From the NCBI GenBank assembly GCA_030673085.1, contig DAOVFE010000128.1:1-5895 (forward strand): DNA of 5,895 nucleotides, given 5' to 3'. The stretch comes from Anaerolineales bacterium. Its GTDB lineage: Bacteria > Chloroflexota > Anaerolineae > Anaerolineales > E44-bin32. A program made the translations under genes and the position numbers. The notes beneath the pieces are model-generated. The model searched no databases and was not told where the DNA came from. It saw only the letters and a program-made list of their open reading frames with translations. Position 1 is the first letter of the stretch; every line of letters begins with the position of its first letter. Of this stretch, positions 5,437 through 5,895 are shown piece by piece.

Positions 5437-5745
5437 CTAAATTTTAATCTCGATATCGACACCCGCGGGCAAGTTCAGCCGCATCAACGTGTCAATAGTC
5501 TTTGAATCAGGCTCAATTACATCGATCAGACGCTTATGAGTACGGATCTCAAAATGCTCGTGAGAGTCCTTATCGATGAAGGTTGATCTCCGGACTGTGA
5601 ATCGCTCGATTCTGGTTGGAAGCGGTACGGGCCCAACAACTTTGGCGCCGGTTCGCTCCGCAGTTTCAACAATCCGCCGCGCCGAGTGATCAAGAACACG
5701 GTGATCGTAAGCCTTAAGTCTAATACGGATCTTTTGCTTAGCCAT
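5437..5745 (-). CDS. rpsJ: 30S ribosomal protein S10 (NusE)
   Basis: S10 (uS10) is a 30S head protein and, as NusE, joins NusB in antitermination complexes and binds NusG to couple transcription to translation. The 102 residues match the family throughout: KIRIRLKAYDHRVLDHSAR (residues 5-23), VETAERTGAKVVGPVPLPT (26-44), the extended loop RIERFTVRRSTFIDKDSHEH (45-64) reaching into the 30S head, FEIRTHKRLIDVIEP (65-79), and the end TLMRLNLPAGVDIEIKI. It starts 10 bases after the tuf stop, with an AGGTG SD at 5757-5753 that overlaps that stop. There is therefore no room for an L4-responsive leader of the E. coli type upstream of S10. The stop is TAG and a 172-base gap follows before rplC. Confidence 0.98.
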   Translation of the reverse strand: MAKQKIRIRLKAYDHRVLDHSARRIVETAERTGAKVVGPVPLPTRIERFTVRRSTFIDKDSHEHFEIRTHKRLIDVIEPDSKTIDTLMRLNLPAGVDIEIKI

Positions 5746-5755
5746 CTTTAAGCAC

Positions 5756-5895
5756 CTATTCTAGTATTTCAGTAATCACGCCGGCGCCAACCGTCAAGCC
5801 ACCTTCACGAACTGCAAACTTCGAGCCCTTCTCCAGCGCCACCGGTATTATCAACTCCACTTCCAAATTTACATTGTCCCCCGGCATCACCATCT
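5756..5895 (-). CDS. tuf: Elongation factor Tu, C-terminal part (cut by window edge)
   Basis: The last 45 codons of EF-Tu are present; the rest lies beyond the right edge. EF-Tu carries aminoacyl-tRNA to the ribosomal A site as a ternary complex with GTP. The readable piece is in domain 3 and runs MVMPGDNVNLEVELIIPVAL, then EKGSKFAVREGGLTVGAG and VITEILE, ending in TAG. It matches the family pattern (M-x-MPGDN, FA-[IV]-REGG, TVGAGV-[IV]-[TA]). The residue after REGG is Leu where most EF-Tu proteins I recall have Arg (E. coli Arg381); the Ala of FAVREGG, a known kirromycin-resistance position (E. coli Ala375), is unchanged. tuf directly before rpsJ is the arrangement where the str operon leads into S10, and the 10-base gap implies shared transcription. 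Confidence 0.97.
   Translation of the reverse strand, partial: MVMPGDNVNLEVELIIPVALEKGSKFAVREGGLTVGAGVITEILE

Noticed and set aside
100..5758. Possible reassignment of TAG to an amino acid
   Set aside because: Proteins ending in TAG stop at the family-typical C-termini and the next gene follows at once, so TAG acts as a normal stop.
1..5895. Mobile elements, CRISPR arrays, tRNA or rRNA genes, toxin or defence genes
   Set aside because: The window is almost completely filled by the 14 ribosomal-protein and tuf genes on one strand; no repeats, cloverleaf or rRNA segments, or foreign genes are visible.

Overview
This window is a piece of the main ribosomal-protein gene cluster of a bacterium. 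Every supported gene lies on the minus strand, so transcription runs from the right end to the left. In transcription order it holds: the 3' end of tuf (EF-Tu); rpsJ (S10), rplC (L3), rplD (L4), rplW (L23), rplB (L2), rpsS (S19), rplV (L22), rpsC (S3), rplP (L16), rpmC (L29) and rpsQ (S17), which make up the S10 operon; then rplN (L14) and the first 29 codons of rplX (L24), which begin the spc operon. Both edge genes are cut only by the window boundary. No gene is missing, frameshifted or inserted relative to the classical order.

Packing is very tight. Several junctions are 1- or 4-base start/stop overlaps (rplC/rplD, rplW/rplB, rpmC/rpsQ, rpsQ/rplN), others are gaps of 3 to about 40 bases, and most genes have a purine-rich Shine-Dalgarno (SD) sequence about 7 bases before the start. 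Many SDs lie in the last codons or the stop codon of the gene before. The pattern fits one long, translationally coupled mRNA. tuf ends only 10 bases before rpsJ, so the usual S10 leader is absent and the cluster is probably a read-through of the str operon (rpsL-rpsG-fusA-tuf) into S10 and spc.

The one sizeable non-coding stretch is the 172 bases between rpsJ and rplC (5265-5436). It contains small inverted repeats and a terminator-shaped hairpin that points the 'wrong' way, on the plus strand. It is the only place in the window that could hold regulation beyond RBS coupling.

The organism is a bacterium with intermediate base composition. The wording of L2 (for example HGGRNVYGRVTVRHRGGG), L22 (RRFGARGRFKPILRR), S19 and L29 recalls Chloroflexota and relatives, but that is an impression from memory and not a placement. 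The proteins together build parts of both subunits: S10, S19, S3 and S17 in the 30S; L3, L4, L23, L2, L22, L16, L29, L14 and L24 in the 50S; EF-Tu delivers aminoacyl-tRNA.

I found no new system here. This is a conserved housekeeping region, and the findings are modest points about regulation, start sites, stop-codon choice and a few residue changes.
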